This document shows positions 1-9,443 of a stretch of 64,000 bases of DNA, piece by piece. A model generated the notes under the pieces. The model was not told where the DNA came from. It saw nothing but the letters and a program-made list of their open reading frames with translations, and did no database searches. The position numbers were made by a program, and so were the translations under genes. Source of the stretch: Candidatus Gastranaerophilales bacterium. GTDB lineage: Bacteria; Cyanobacteriota; Vampirovibrionia; Gastranaerophilales; Gastranaerophilaceae. Where the stretch lies: the NCBI GenBank assembly GCA_017402995.1, contig JAFQOV010000022.1, forward strand, positions 1 through 64,000. Direction: 5' to 3'. Each line of letters begins with the position of its first letter. The stretch's first letter is position 1.

Positions 1-211
1 AATTAAGTAAAACTTTCGGAACGACAGGACTAGGCGAGCTTGCGAAGCCTTAAAAAATACCGAGGTTCAAATCCTGTAATTGACAAAATGCAAATTAAAA
101 TTAAGTAAAACTTTCGGAACGACAGGACTAGGCGAGCTTGCAGAGTCTTAAAAAATACCGAGGTTCAAATCCCGTATTTGACAAAATGCAAATTAAAATT
201 AAGTAAAATTT

Positions 212-225
<14 letters not shown>
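1..225. repeat. 98-bp tandem repeat carrying tRNA-Pro 3'-end fragments
   Basis: Two nearly identical 98-bp units (1-98 and 99-196) are followed by the start of a third (197-225) that runs into the tRNA-Pro gene. Each unit begins AATTAAGTAAAA and then has CGGAACGACAGGA, which is the reverse complement of the last 13 bases of the tRNA-Pro acceptor/T-arm side. Next comes a GC-richer core (AGGCGAGCTTGC) and a plus-strand T-arm-like string (GGTTCAAATCC). The units differ at only a few bases. The array touches the left edge and may continue outside. It looks like repeated duplication at a tRNA 3' end, perhaps old attachment sites, but no integrase is in the window. Confidence 0.85.
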
Positions 226-285
<60 letters not shown>

Positions 286-381
286 AAAATTAAATAAATT
301 AATAAAAAAATCTTAGCACAAACTAACAAAAAATTAAATTTAGAAGTTTTATAAATCTAAACAAAAAATTCTCGAGGAAAA

Positions 382-1839
382 ATGAAAATTAACAACATCA
401 CATCAAGACCAAATTTTGGCTATAATGCAGAATATCATAAAAAATATCAAGAAACTTTAAGCAAAAGAAAATCCAACCAACAGCTTGCAAAAACATTAAT
501 CGAGCTAGATAAGACCTCTTTAATGATTGAAGACGAGATTGTCGCAATGGAAAACGGCAAAACAAATTGCTTAAAAAACGAACAATACAACAGCTTGACC
601 GAGTTTTTAATCGAAATCAAAAATATAATTGGCTATTTTAGCGCGCTCGGATTTAATTCGCTTAAATATAATGAAAATGTAATTGACCAATATTATATCG
701 AATCTGTTCAAAAGAAAGATATGCACATTCCTGATTGGCGAAGCAAGCTTTGCGCAAAATTAGCAACATATACAGTCGATTATTATGGCAAAGATTTTGC
801 AATTAAAAAAGAAAAAACAAAAGCACCAATCACAGAAAAAGATTTCCAACCAGAAGAAACAAAAGAGGAAAAAGAGGCTGAACTTGAAGCACAAAAAAGC
901 CAAACTCTTGGCGAAGTGGCTCAACAAGCAGTAGATGACTATATTAACAAAGTTGGCGAAAAACTTTTAACGCTATATAAACCAACAGAATCAAGCCCTC
1001 GCGGTTTTAATGATGTTGTTGGCATGGACAAATTAAAAGAAGAGTTAAACGAAGAAATAATTAACTACATCATAGACCCTGATTTGTTAATTCAAGACTA
1101 TGTTGAATATGGCATTCGCCCGCCAAGAGGGTTTTTGTTCTGGGGTCCTCCAGGTTGCGGAAAAACCTTTATTGCACAAGCTCTTGCCCAAGAAAGCGGA
1201 ATGGACATGTATCGATTAGATGTGTCAAAAATTGGCTCAAAATATGTTAACCAATCTGCAAATAATCTTGAAGGCGCGTTTGAGTTTTTAAAATATAAAG
1301 CTAGCAAACAAGATAAACCGATTTTGCTATTTATGGATGAAGTTGATTCATTAGCAAAAAACAGAAGTAACTTTGCGGGCGACTCATCAGAAGATTTAAA
1401 AGTTGTGACAACTCTTTTGAAACATGTTGAACAAGCAAGAGATAATAACATCATTACAATTGCTGCAACCAATAAGCACAATTTGCTTGATGAAGCTTTT
1501 GTTTCAAGGTTTGACGGTCAAAAATATATTGGTTTGCCAGAAAAAGAGCAAATTATTAATTTAATTAAGAAAAACCTTTCAACCAAAGAAAAAGGGGCAG
1601 AGCTTGCGCTAAATGAAGACGAATTAAATTCATTAGCAGACGAAATGATTGGCTATTCAAATCGCTCAATTGTCTTTATTTTAGATAACGCTGCAAAAAT
1701 TGCAAGAAAAGATTCGCGCTCTGATATTAGCGCAAAACATATTAAACAAGCACTAGATGAATGTGATTTTGATAAAATTGACGAAAGTAAATATGAAAAA
1801 AATCGCAAAAAATCAAATAAAATCGGTTTTAATATTTAA
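382..1839 (+). CDS. AAA+ ATPase with lineage-specific N-terminal region
   Basis: This is a 485-residue protein. Residues 1-200 are unrecognised, charged and probably helical. An AAA+ module of the CDC48/SpoVK/FtsH type follows from about 205. Walker A is GPPGCGKT at 255-262, Walker B ends in the DEVD at about 319-322, a sensor-1 N lies in IAATN near 362, and an arginine-finger-like SRFD follows. The C-terminal lid ends in a lysine-rich tail. There are no membrane segments and no protease domain, so it is probably a soluble remodelling or unfolding ATPase with an unknown substrate. The start follows a CGAGGAAAA ribosome site. A strong terminator separates it from rpsG, so it looks monocistronic. 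Family assignment is firm; the cellular role is not known. Confidence 0.85.
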   Translation: MKINNITSRPNFGYNAEYHKKYQETLSKRKSNQQLAKTLIELDKTSLMIEDEIVAMENGKTNCLKNEQYNSLTEFLIEIKNIIGYFSALGFNSLKYNENVIDQYYIESVQKKDMHIPDWRSKLCAKLATYTVDYYGKDFAIKKEKTKAPITEKDFQPEETKEEKEAELEAQKSQTLGEVAQQAVDDYINKVGEKLLTLYKPTESSPRGFNDVVGMDKLKEELNEEIINYIIDPDLLIQDYVEYGIRPPRGFLFWGPPGCGKTFIAQALAQESGMDMYRLDVSKIGSKYVNQSANNLEGAFEFLKYKASKQDKPILLFMDEVDSLAKNRSNFAGDSSEDLKVVTTLLKHVEQARDNNIITIAATNKHNLLDEAFVSRFDGQKYIGLPEKEQIINLIKKNLSTKEKGAELALNEDELNSLADEMIGYSNRSIVFILDNAAKIARKDSRSDISAKHIKQALDECDFDKIDESKYEKNRKKSNKIGFNI

Positions 1840-1856
1840 TCATTAAATTTCGACAT

Positions 1857-1889
1857 AAAAAAATCCCTCTCGGTTGAGAGGGATTTTTT
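1857..1889. terminator. Bidirectional intrinsic terminator
   Basis: An 11-bp stem, AAATCCCTCTC/GAGAGGGATTT, with a GGTT loop is flanked by A and T runs. It can stop both the AAA+ ATPase gene (plus) and rpsG (minus). Confidence 0.9.
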
Positions 1890-1901
1890 ATTTGTTTAAA
1901 A

Positions 1902-2372
1902 TTAATATCTGTAATGAACAAATGCTTTATTAGCTTCTGCCATTTTATGTGTGTCTTCTTTTTTCTTAACAGCTGCGCCCATTGAATTTGAAGCGTCTAA
2001 GATTTCATTTGTCAATTTTTCAATCATAGATTTTCCGCCTCTTTTTCTAGCAGCTTCAATCAACCATTGAGAAGCAAGAGCTTGACCTCTGTCTGGTTTA
2101 ACATCAATAGGAACTTGATATGTTGAACCACCGATACGACGAGCTTTAACTTCGATTAATGGAGTAGCGTTTGTTAATGCTTTTTTAAAAGTTTCAATTG
2201 GTTCAGCATTAGCTTTTTGTTGAACTTGTTCCATAGTTGTATAGAAAATTCTTTGAGCTACTGATTTTTTACCTTTTTTCATTAATCTGTTGATAAATTT
2301 AGCAATATCAACACTGTTATATATTGGATCCGGAGCTGGAATTCTTTTTGCTGGTTTAGATCTTCTTGACAT
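1902..2372 (-). CDS. rpsG: 30S ribosomal protein S7
   Basis: This 156-residue protein has the standard S7 length and family signatures: MSRRSKPAKRIPAPDPIYNS at the N-terminus, then VARRIGG-like and PIDVKPDR-like blocks. It initiates assembly of the 30S head by binding 16S rRNA. It lies 19 bases downstream of rpsL in the usual str-operon order, but a terminator and a tRNA-Pro follow instead of fusA and tuf. The operon is therefore cut short here compared with most bacteria. Confidence 0.98.
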   Translation of the reverse strand: MSRRSKPAKRIPAPDPIYNSVDIAKFINRLMKKGKKSVAQRIFYTTMEQVQQKANAEPIETFKKALTNATPLIEVKARRIGGSTYQVPIDVKPDRGQALASQWLIEAARKRGGKSMIEKLTNEILDASNSMGAAVKKKEDTHKMAEANKAFVHYRY

Positions 2373-2391
2373 TTTTAAATATTAACCTTTC

Positions 2392-2772
2392 TTACTTTTT
2401 AGCTTTAGCTTTTTTAGCACCGTATTTAGATCTTGATTGTGTTCTGTTTGCAACACCTTGAGTATCTAATGTGCCTCTGATGATATGATATCTAACACCA
2501 GGAAGGTCTTTAACCCTGCCACCTCTGATCAGCACAACAGAGTGCTCTTGCAAGTTGTGTCCAATACCTGGGATATATGAAGTTACTTCAAATCCATTTG
2601 TAAGACGTACACGAGCAACTTTTCTCATTGCTGAGTTTGGTTTTTTAGGAGTTGTTGTATAAACTCTTGTGCAAACACCACGTCTTTGTGGACAGCTAGT
2701 AAGAGCTGGTGATTTTGTTTTATCTATTTGTTTTTGTCTTTCGCGTTTAATTAATTGATTAATTGTAGGCAT
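2392..2772 (-). CDS. rpsL: 30S ribosomal protein S12
   Basis: This 126-residue protein has the decoding-site loop [21 protein letters not shown] and the [26 protein letters not shown] block typical of S12, and a lysine-rich tail. It acts in the A-site decoding centre. The ribosome site AAGGGGAAAAT precedes the ATG. It is the first gene of a two-gene rpsL-rpsG operon with a recognisable upstream promoter. Confidence 0.98.
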   Translation of the reverse strand: MPTINQLIKRERQKQIDKTKSPALTSCPQRRGVCTRVYTTTPKKPNSAMRKVARVRLTNGFEVTSYIPGIGHNLQEHSVVLIRGGRVKDLPGVRYHIIRGTLDTQGVANRTQSRSKYGAKKAKAKK

Positions 2773-2805
2773 ATTTTCCCCTTAAATGTAGTTACTGTAT
2801 TAACT

Positions 2806-2834
2806 ATTTCACAATAAACAAGGTATGAAGTCAA
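2806..2834 (-). promoter_or_regulatory. Predicted rpsL promoter
   Basis: On the minus strand TTGACT (2829-2834) lies 17 bases from TGAAAT (2806-2811), about 35 bases before the rpsL start codon. The -35 box is good and the -10 box is weak. Confidence 0.5.
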
Positions 2835-2863
2835 CATCTTTTTGCTTTTTAAATATTTTTTTA

Positions 2864-2892
2864 TTAACTTTTGTAAAAAAAGTTGCTATAAT
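2864..2892 (+). promoter_or_regulatory. Promoter for a predicted leaderless mRNA
   Basis: TTAACT (2864-2869), a 17-base spacer, then TATAAT (2887-2892) with an upstream TG extension. Only 6 bases separate the -10 box from the ATG at 2899, so transcription should start at or within a base or two of the start codon. Confidence 0.65.
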
Positions 2893-2898
2893 TTTGAT

Positions 2899-4863
<1,965 letters not shown>

Positions 4864-4969
4864 AATTACCTCTAAAAAATAAACATACAAATCTATTAGA
4901 CCACGCTTTAATTTTTTTTGCAAATTTAAAAATCCATCTACTTCATTATGAGTAAATTTTTGTTAATGT

Positions 4970-4999
4970 TTGCATTTAATTTTTCTTTTCCTATATAAT
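4970..4999 (+). promoter_or_regulatory. Predicted promoter
   Basis: TTGCAT (4970-4975), an 18-base spacer, then TATAAT (4994-4999), about 30 bases before the start at 5029. A GGGGAG ribosome site lies between, in contrast to the leaderless genes nearby. Confidence 0.6.
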
Positions 5000-5028
5000 A
5001 AATACAGAAGTTCTATGGGGAGTTATTA

Positions 5029-5484
5029 ATGTTTAAAGGAGACGTTTTAAATCATACTCAGTCAAGCGCTAAAAAAGCGAATAATGACTATTATTCAAAC
5101 ATTAATACTGCTGTTGCACTTGGAAAATTGAACGTTCCAATCAAACACAAACAGCTTGCTTCAAGCTATGTTTTAATTAAAAAAATCTTTGGTTACGCTG
5201 CAGCTTCAATCCCAATCACAAACGCAGATAGAGCTACTTTATCAAGAAACGGTTTTTCAACATTAGAAAATACTTCAATTGCTCAAGTAAATAGACAAAT
5301 TGAACAATTGAAAGCTTGGTCAAATGGCGGAGATATCTTGTTATCTGCATATGCTAGCGAATTATTTGAAATCAGAATTAAAGAATTAAAATATTTAAGA
5401 TTAACTATGCTTTCTGAAAGAAGCGTCGAATTTAAAGACGGCTGGAAAGCTTTTGAAAAATATGTCGAATATATTGCAGGCTAA
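5029..5484 (+). CDS. Hypothetical protein, soluble, unknown family
   Basis: This 151-residue protein has no signal peptide, membrane segment or recognised motif. It looks mainly alpha-helical (many A, L, K, E stretches; QVNRQIEQLKAW and ELFEIRIKELKYLRL helices). GGGGAG eight bases before the ATG and a consensus promoter upstream support the start. It stands alone between ndk and the exported protein at 5577. Function unknown. Confidence 0.75.
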   Translation: MFKGDVLNHTQSSAKKANNDYYSNINTAVALGKLNVPIKHKQLASSYVLIKKIFGYAAASIPITNADRATLSRNGFSTLENTSIAQVNRQIEQLKAWSNGGDILLSAYASELFEIRIKELKYLRLTMLSERSVEFKDGWKAFEKYVEYIAG

Positions 5485-5510
5485 AATTTTAAACCATTAA
5501 AAAATGTTAA

Positions 5511-5526
5511 GTCGGATAGTAGCCTT
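5511..5526 (+). promoter_or_regulatory. GTCGGnTAGTnGCCTT motif (copy 1)
   Basis: GTCGGATAGTAGCCTT lies 50 bases before the exported-protein gene at 5577. It matches a site upstream of flagellin (23501-23516) at 14 of 16 positions. It sits between an inverted pair ACCATTAAA/TTTAATGGT. It could be a special sigma-factor box or an RNA element; the mechanism is not known. Confidence 0.4.
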
Positions 5527-5576
5527 AATATTGAATTTTTGCAATTTAATGGTATTTTTTAGTTAAGGAGGCTGAA

Positions 5577-5870
5577 ATGACAAAACTATTTTCAATCTTA
5601 TTTTTAGGCTTATTATTTTTAAACACACAATTAACATTTGCAGCAGAAACTGCTGAAAATAAAGCAAAAAACATACAAGAATATTCAGAAGAAGATTTTG
5701 ACTTTACAAGCAAATCAAACTATATCACAGACGAACAACTTCAAGCAGCACAAGAAATAGATGAAATTGAAGAAAAATCAACATTTGGCACTAAAATTAT
5801 CAACTCTAGCCATTTTTCTTCTAGCACCGCTACAAAAACATATATCCCAATCAACAAAGTTGGCAAATAA
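5577..5870 (+). CDS. Small exported protein of unknown function
   Basis: This 97-residue protein starts with a clear signal peptide (positive MTK, hydrophobic core, TFAA-E cleavage near residue 23). An acidic, probably disordered mature part follows, with a polar tail. The ribosome site AAGGAGG is near-perfect. Its stop ends one base before the convergent HD-GYP gene. An upstream motif shared with flagellin hints at joint regulation with motility, which is inference. I do not recognise the family. Confidence 0.75.
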   Translation: MTKLFSILFLGLLFLNTQLTFAAETAENKAKNIQEYSEEDFDFTSKSNYITDEQLQAAQEIDEIEEKSTFGTKIINSSHFSSSTATKTYIPINKVGK

Positions 5871-6875
5871 TTATTCTTGCTGTGCTTCGTATTCTTGAAT
5901 TTCTTCAATTGCCTGTGGCAAAATATTGGCAAAAATCTGCACCAATCCTGGATCAAATTGTTTGCCTGCACCTTGCTGGATAACTTCAAGAGCTTCTTGA
6001 GGGCTCAGGCTTTGTCTATATGCGCGATTTGAAACCAAAGAATCATACGCGTCAGCAATTGCGATAATTCTTGCGCCAAGCGGGATTTCTTCGCCTTTTA
6101 AGCCATATGGATAACCGCAACCGTTATAGTATTCATGGTGATATTTAATAATTTCTGTGATTTCATAAAGTTGTTTAATATCAGCTAAAATTTTCACACT
6201 GTAATGTACGTGCATTTTGATTTTTTCATATTCTTCATCTGTTAATTTTTGTGTTTTATTCAAAATCTCTTCCGCAACACCAATCATACCGATATCATGC
6301 AACAAACCAGCAAGCTCGATTTGGCTAACCTCAGAAGGTTTTAAAGCTAATTTGTTGACGATTTTCATAGTATAAAAAGCAACGCGTCTTGAACGACCGA
6401 GCGTGAAGGAATCTTTTGCGTCAAGCGCTTCAATAATCGCTTTAACGGTACCCGAAAACAAATCTTTCAAGTCGCCAATAAGGTTTTCATTATCATTTTT
6501 TAATTGGTAAGTCTCAAGAGCTGATTCAACAATCATTTGCAATTCATCTGGCGAATATGGTTTTTTGATATAGCGATAAATTTTTGCGTAATTAATCGCG
6601 TCAATTAAAATTTTAACGTCAGAATATGCTGTCACCAACAAACGCATTGTTTTTGGCTTAATGTCGTAAACTCTTTTTAAAAATTCAACGCCGTCCATCA
6701 TTGGCATTTTATGATCTGAAAGAATGCAGTCAAAATCTTCATTTTTTAAAATTTCCAATGCCTCAATTGCGCTGTGCGCTTTAGTAATTTCGTATTTTGT
6801 GCGCAAAGTGCGATATAATAATGCCAAATTATCTTCTTCGTCATCAACGATAAGTAGTTTATATTTTTTATCCAT
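5871..6875 (-). CDS. Response regulator with HD-GYP output (predicted c-di-GMP phosphodiesterase)
   Basis: This 334-residue protein has a receiver domain at residues 1-120 with acidic pocket D11-D12, phospho-acceptor D54 and lysine in YIKKPYS. An HD-GYP domain spans about 140-320. The metal-binding HD is at 193-194, and HHEYYNGCGYP at 246-256 holds the GYP triplet. HD-GYP proteins of this kind hydrolyse c-di-GMP to pGpG or GMP; activity here is inferred from intact motifs. The ATG overlaps the end of the sensor kinase gene by 8 bases, so the two form a probable cognate pair at the end of the flagellar run. Confidence 0.93.
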   Translation of the reverse strand: MDKKYKLLIVDDEEDNLALLYRTLRTKYEITKAHSAIEALEILKNEDFDCILSDHKMPMMDGVEFLKRVYDIKPKTMRLLVTAYSDVKILIDAINYAKIYRYIKKPYSPDELQMIVESALETYQLKNDNENLIGDLKDLFSGTVKAIIEALDAKDSFTLGRSRRVAFYTMKIVNKLALKPSEVSQIELAGLLHDIGMIGVAEEILNKTQKLTDEEYEKIKMHVHYSVKILADIKQLYEITEIIKYHHEYYNGCGYPYGLKGEEIPLGARIIAIADAYDSLVSNRAYRQSLSPQEALEVIQQGAGKQFDPGLVQIFANILPQAIEEIQEYEAQQE

Positions 6876-8493
6876 TTTGGACTCCGTTTTCTTCGCGTAA
6901 ATCTTGGATTATTTCTTCTTCTAGGGTCATTTCTTTTGCGTCATGGTTGATTGGCAAGGTGATAATGAATTTGGTTCCTTTTCCAACTTCAGATTCAACT
7001 TCAATTGTACCGTTATGGTCGTTTATGACTCTATATGAAATCGACATTCCAAGCCCTGTACCTTCGCCTGGGGCTTTTGTTGTGAAAAATGGGTCAAAGA
7101 CTTTTTTCAAATTTTCAGGTGCGATACCGCAACCAGTGTCAATAAATTCTATTTTAACTTTGCTCGTTTCTTTATAGGCGTTGATTGTTAATGTGCCAGT
7201 TTCTTTCATAGCACCTTGCGCATTATCTAAAATATTCATAAATACTTGATTTAATTGACCACCATAGGCTTCAATTTTTGGCAGATTTTGCGCATAGTTT
7301 TTAACAACTGTAATTCTATTTTTATATTTGTTATTTAAAATATTCAAAGTTGTATCGATTTCTTTTGGAATATCAAACTGAGTTAAAATCATTTCTTCCA
7401 TTCTTGAGAAATTTTTCAAATCAAGAACAATGTTTTTTGTTCTTTGCGTGCCTTCAATACAACTTTTGATTAAGTCTTTAATATCATCTTTAAGAAAATC
7501 AACATCAATTTCTTCTCTTAATGATTTAATTTTAGATTTGATTTCATCAGGCAAAGTTTGAGAACTTTCGTCATATAATTCAATCAATCTCATTAAATCA
7601 TCAGCATAATTTTGCAAAATCATAATATTGCCATGGATAAAATTAACAGGATTATTAATCTCATGGGCAATACCAGCAGTTAATTCGCCAAGAGAGCGCA
7701 TTTTTTCTGAATGCACCATCATTGCTTGAGTTTCTTGAAGTTTATAGTTTGCTGCTTCTAGCGCCATAGTACGCTCTTGAACCTTTAATTCCAATGAATT
7801 ATAAAGTTCGTTTAATTGAAAGCCCATTTCATTATAAGAATAGATTAAGTCGTTGATTTCTGTAAAATTGGTGTTTTCAATTTTAACGTCAAAATTCCCA
7901 TCTGTGATTTCTTTTGCTGCTTGTAAAAGCTTTTCAAGAGGTTTTGAAACAAGGCTAGACATAAAAACACTTGCAACAATACCAAGAACGATAAACAAAG
8001 TTAAAATATTTACAATCATTTCAAAGAAATTATTGTAGTAGATATCTAGATTGTCTTTAATTGGAATACCGATATAAACGGTATAGTCACCAATTGTTTT
8101 AGTAATTGTTTTGATTTGATGACTTGAATCAAACTTAACTTGATCATATTGAACATTGTAATCGTCTTGCCCAATAATTATTTTGTTTAATTTATTATCT
8201 TTTACATAAACATAAGACAATAAATTGTCTTTTTTCATTATGTCGACAATATTTAAAGTCGCTTCGTAATCCTTTTTCTTGTTATCAACTAAAAATGTTT
8301 TAACCAACATTGTTGAAATTGAATATCTTAATTTATAGTTATCAGATTCATATTCGCTTGCAAGGTTTTTGATATTAAACATTGTATAGAAAGCAAATAA
8401 AGTTGTTGTGATGATAATTACCAAACTCATCAACACAGCGAAATAAAAGCTTAGGCGTACAGATTTAAAAAACTGCATATTTAAAAATTTCAT
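6868..8493 (-). CDS. Membrane-bound sensor histidine kinase
   Basis: This 541-residue protein has TM1 at about 14-38, a periplasmic sensor loop of about 120 residues, and TM2 at about 159-180. A HAMP segment runs to about 232, followed by a coiled stretch. The HisKA-type phospho-site is GIAHEINNPVNF (H277), and a HATPase_c domain follows with N box (MNILDNAQGA), G1 (DTGCGI) and G2 (GTGLGMS). It should autophosphorylate and pass phosphate to the adjacent HD-GYP regulator. The start overlaps the stop of the preceding gene (ATGA) and has an AGGAG site. Confidence 0.95.
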   Translation of the reverse strand: MKFLNMQFFKSVRLSFYFAVLMSLVIIITTTLFAFYTMFNIKNLASEYESDNYKLRYSISTMLVKTFLVDNKKKDYEATLNIVDIMKKDNLLSYVYVKDNKLNKIIIGQDDYNVQYDQVKFDSSHQIKTITKTIGDYTVYIGIPIKDNLDIYYNNFFEMIVNILTLFIVLGIVASVFMSSLVSKPLEKLLQAAKEITDGNFDVKIENTNFTEINDLIYSYNEMGFQLNELYNSLELKVQERTMALEAANYKLQETQAMMVHSEKMRSLGELTAGIAHEINNPVNFIHGNIMILQNYADDLMRLIELYDESSQTLPDEIKSKIKSLREEIDVDFLKDDIKDLIKSCIEGTQRTKNIVLDLKNFSRMEEMILTQFDIPKEIDTTLNILNNKYKNRITVVKNYAQNLPKIEAYGGQLNQVFMNILDNAQGAMKETGTLTINAYKETSKVKIEFIDTGCGIAPENLKKVFDPFFTTKAPGEGTGLGMSISYRVINDHNGTIEVESEVGKGTKFIITLPINHDAKEMTLEEEIIQDLREENGVQNG

Positions 8494-8822
8494 AATACTC
8501 CTATATCGTTACTATCATCTAAACCGTCAGATACATTGAACATGCTTGGAATTTCATATGCTTTGTCATCTGAGCCAAATTCGTGTGTATCTACTTTTCC
8601 TTCAAGAGAATCTAGAATTTTACCAATTGTAAACCCTAAAAACCAAAAACAAAAAGAAGCTGGCAAGACGACCTTTAAAAGCACTGTCATTGAATAAAAA
8701 TCCAAAGATAAACTGTTTAATAAACACAAAATTGACAACGACAAAATCGACATTGAACAAAATAATGATGATAATGTCTTTGAATATGTAAATTGTTCGT
8801 TTTGTGCGTTATTTTTAGTCAT
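8490..8822 (-). CDS. Small membrane protein in flagellar/c-di-GMP run
   Basis: This 110-residue protein has two hydrophobic segments (about residues 20-42 and 46-70) and an acidic cytoplasmic-type tail rich in D. A TTG seven codons upstream also opens the frame, but the ATG at 8822 overlaps the PilZ gene end by 8 bases, the same coupling style as its neighbours. It sits between PilZ and the kinase, so a role in signalling or motility is plausible by context only. No family recognised. Confidence 0.7.
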   Translation of the reverse strand: MTKNNAQNEQFTYSKTLSSLFCSMSILSLSILCLLNSLSLDFYSMTVLLKVVLPASFCFWFLGFTIGKILDSLEGKVDTHEFGSDDKAYEIPSMFNVSDGLDDSNDIGVL

Positions 8823-9426
8823 TTTCTTTGTTTTGCTCTTCAATTTTCACCTTGAACGCATATTGAACAAGGACTATTCTATCAGAGTTATCTAAGTCCA
8901 CGAATTTACCAGAAATCACAAATTTTCCATCTTCTTCGCTAATTCTGATTGGCGCAAGCGCACACTCAATTTTCATGTTGTTAGATAGTGAAATTAAAAT
9001 CTCATAGTGTTTGTCTATTTCAAGTGGTTCTTTTGTTATTAACTTAATACCACCAGCAGAGATATCACAAACATTTACTACAAAATTATCTGCTTTATCT
9101 TTAAAGATAATATTGCCTTGATTTAGTTCAACACGTGAATATTCCCTTCTTTGAATAACGCTATAATCTTGCGTCATTTCAAGAGTGATTTTATTATTTT
9201 CTTTATCTAAAATTCTTGTTTCAAAATAGACTAAACCAATATTGTTAACGCCAAAAATTTCAACAACAGAGCCGATTGAATAATCAGAAATCTCTTTGTC
9301 ATCAATTAAATTCAACTCTGCACAAAAACTTTTTTCATTCACTTCTAAAAGATTAAAAGTAGCAGAACTTTTAAAATTATTTGGAATTATTTTGAAATCC
9401 TTAACGTTTTTTATAACTTCTTGCAT
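8815..9426 (-). CDS. PilZ-domain protein, YcgR-like
   Basis: This 203-residue protein has an N-terminal flagellar-brake-like beta domain (about 1-95) and a PilZ domain. The PilZ domain carries the c-di-GMP-binding RxxxR (QRREYSRV) and, about 30 residues on, DISAGGI, matching D/NxSxxG. Such proteins bind c-di-GMP and slow flagellar rotation in other bacteria; that role here is inferred. The ATG at 9426 is preferred over a GTG three codons upstream because GAGG lies eight bases before it. It directly follows flhA. Confidence 0.88.
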   Translation of the reverse strand: MQEVIKNVKDFKIIPNNFKSSATFNLLEVNEKSFCAELNLIDDKEISDYSIGSVVEIFGVNNIGLVYFETRILDKENNKITLEMTQDYSVIQRREYSRVELNQGNIIFKDKADNFVVNVCDISAGGIKLITKEPLEIDKHYEILISLSNNMKIECALAPIRISEEDGKFVISGKFVDLDNSDRIVLVQYAFKVKIEEQNKEND

Positions 9427-9443
9427 TCTTAGCACCTCGCGTT

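Noticed and set aside
1-196. Tandem repeats as a CRISPR array
   Set aside because: Only two full units, repeat fills the entire 98-base period with no distinct spacers, and no cas genes are present.
1098-1481. Long minus-strand ORF inside the AAA+ ATPase gene
   Set aside because: It is the antisense shadow of a strongly conserved coding region and has no independent signals.
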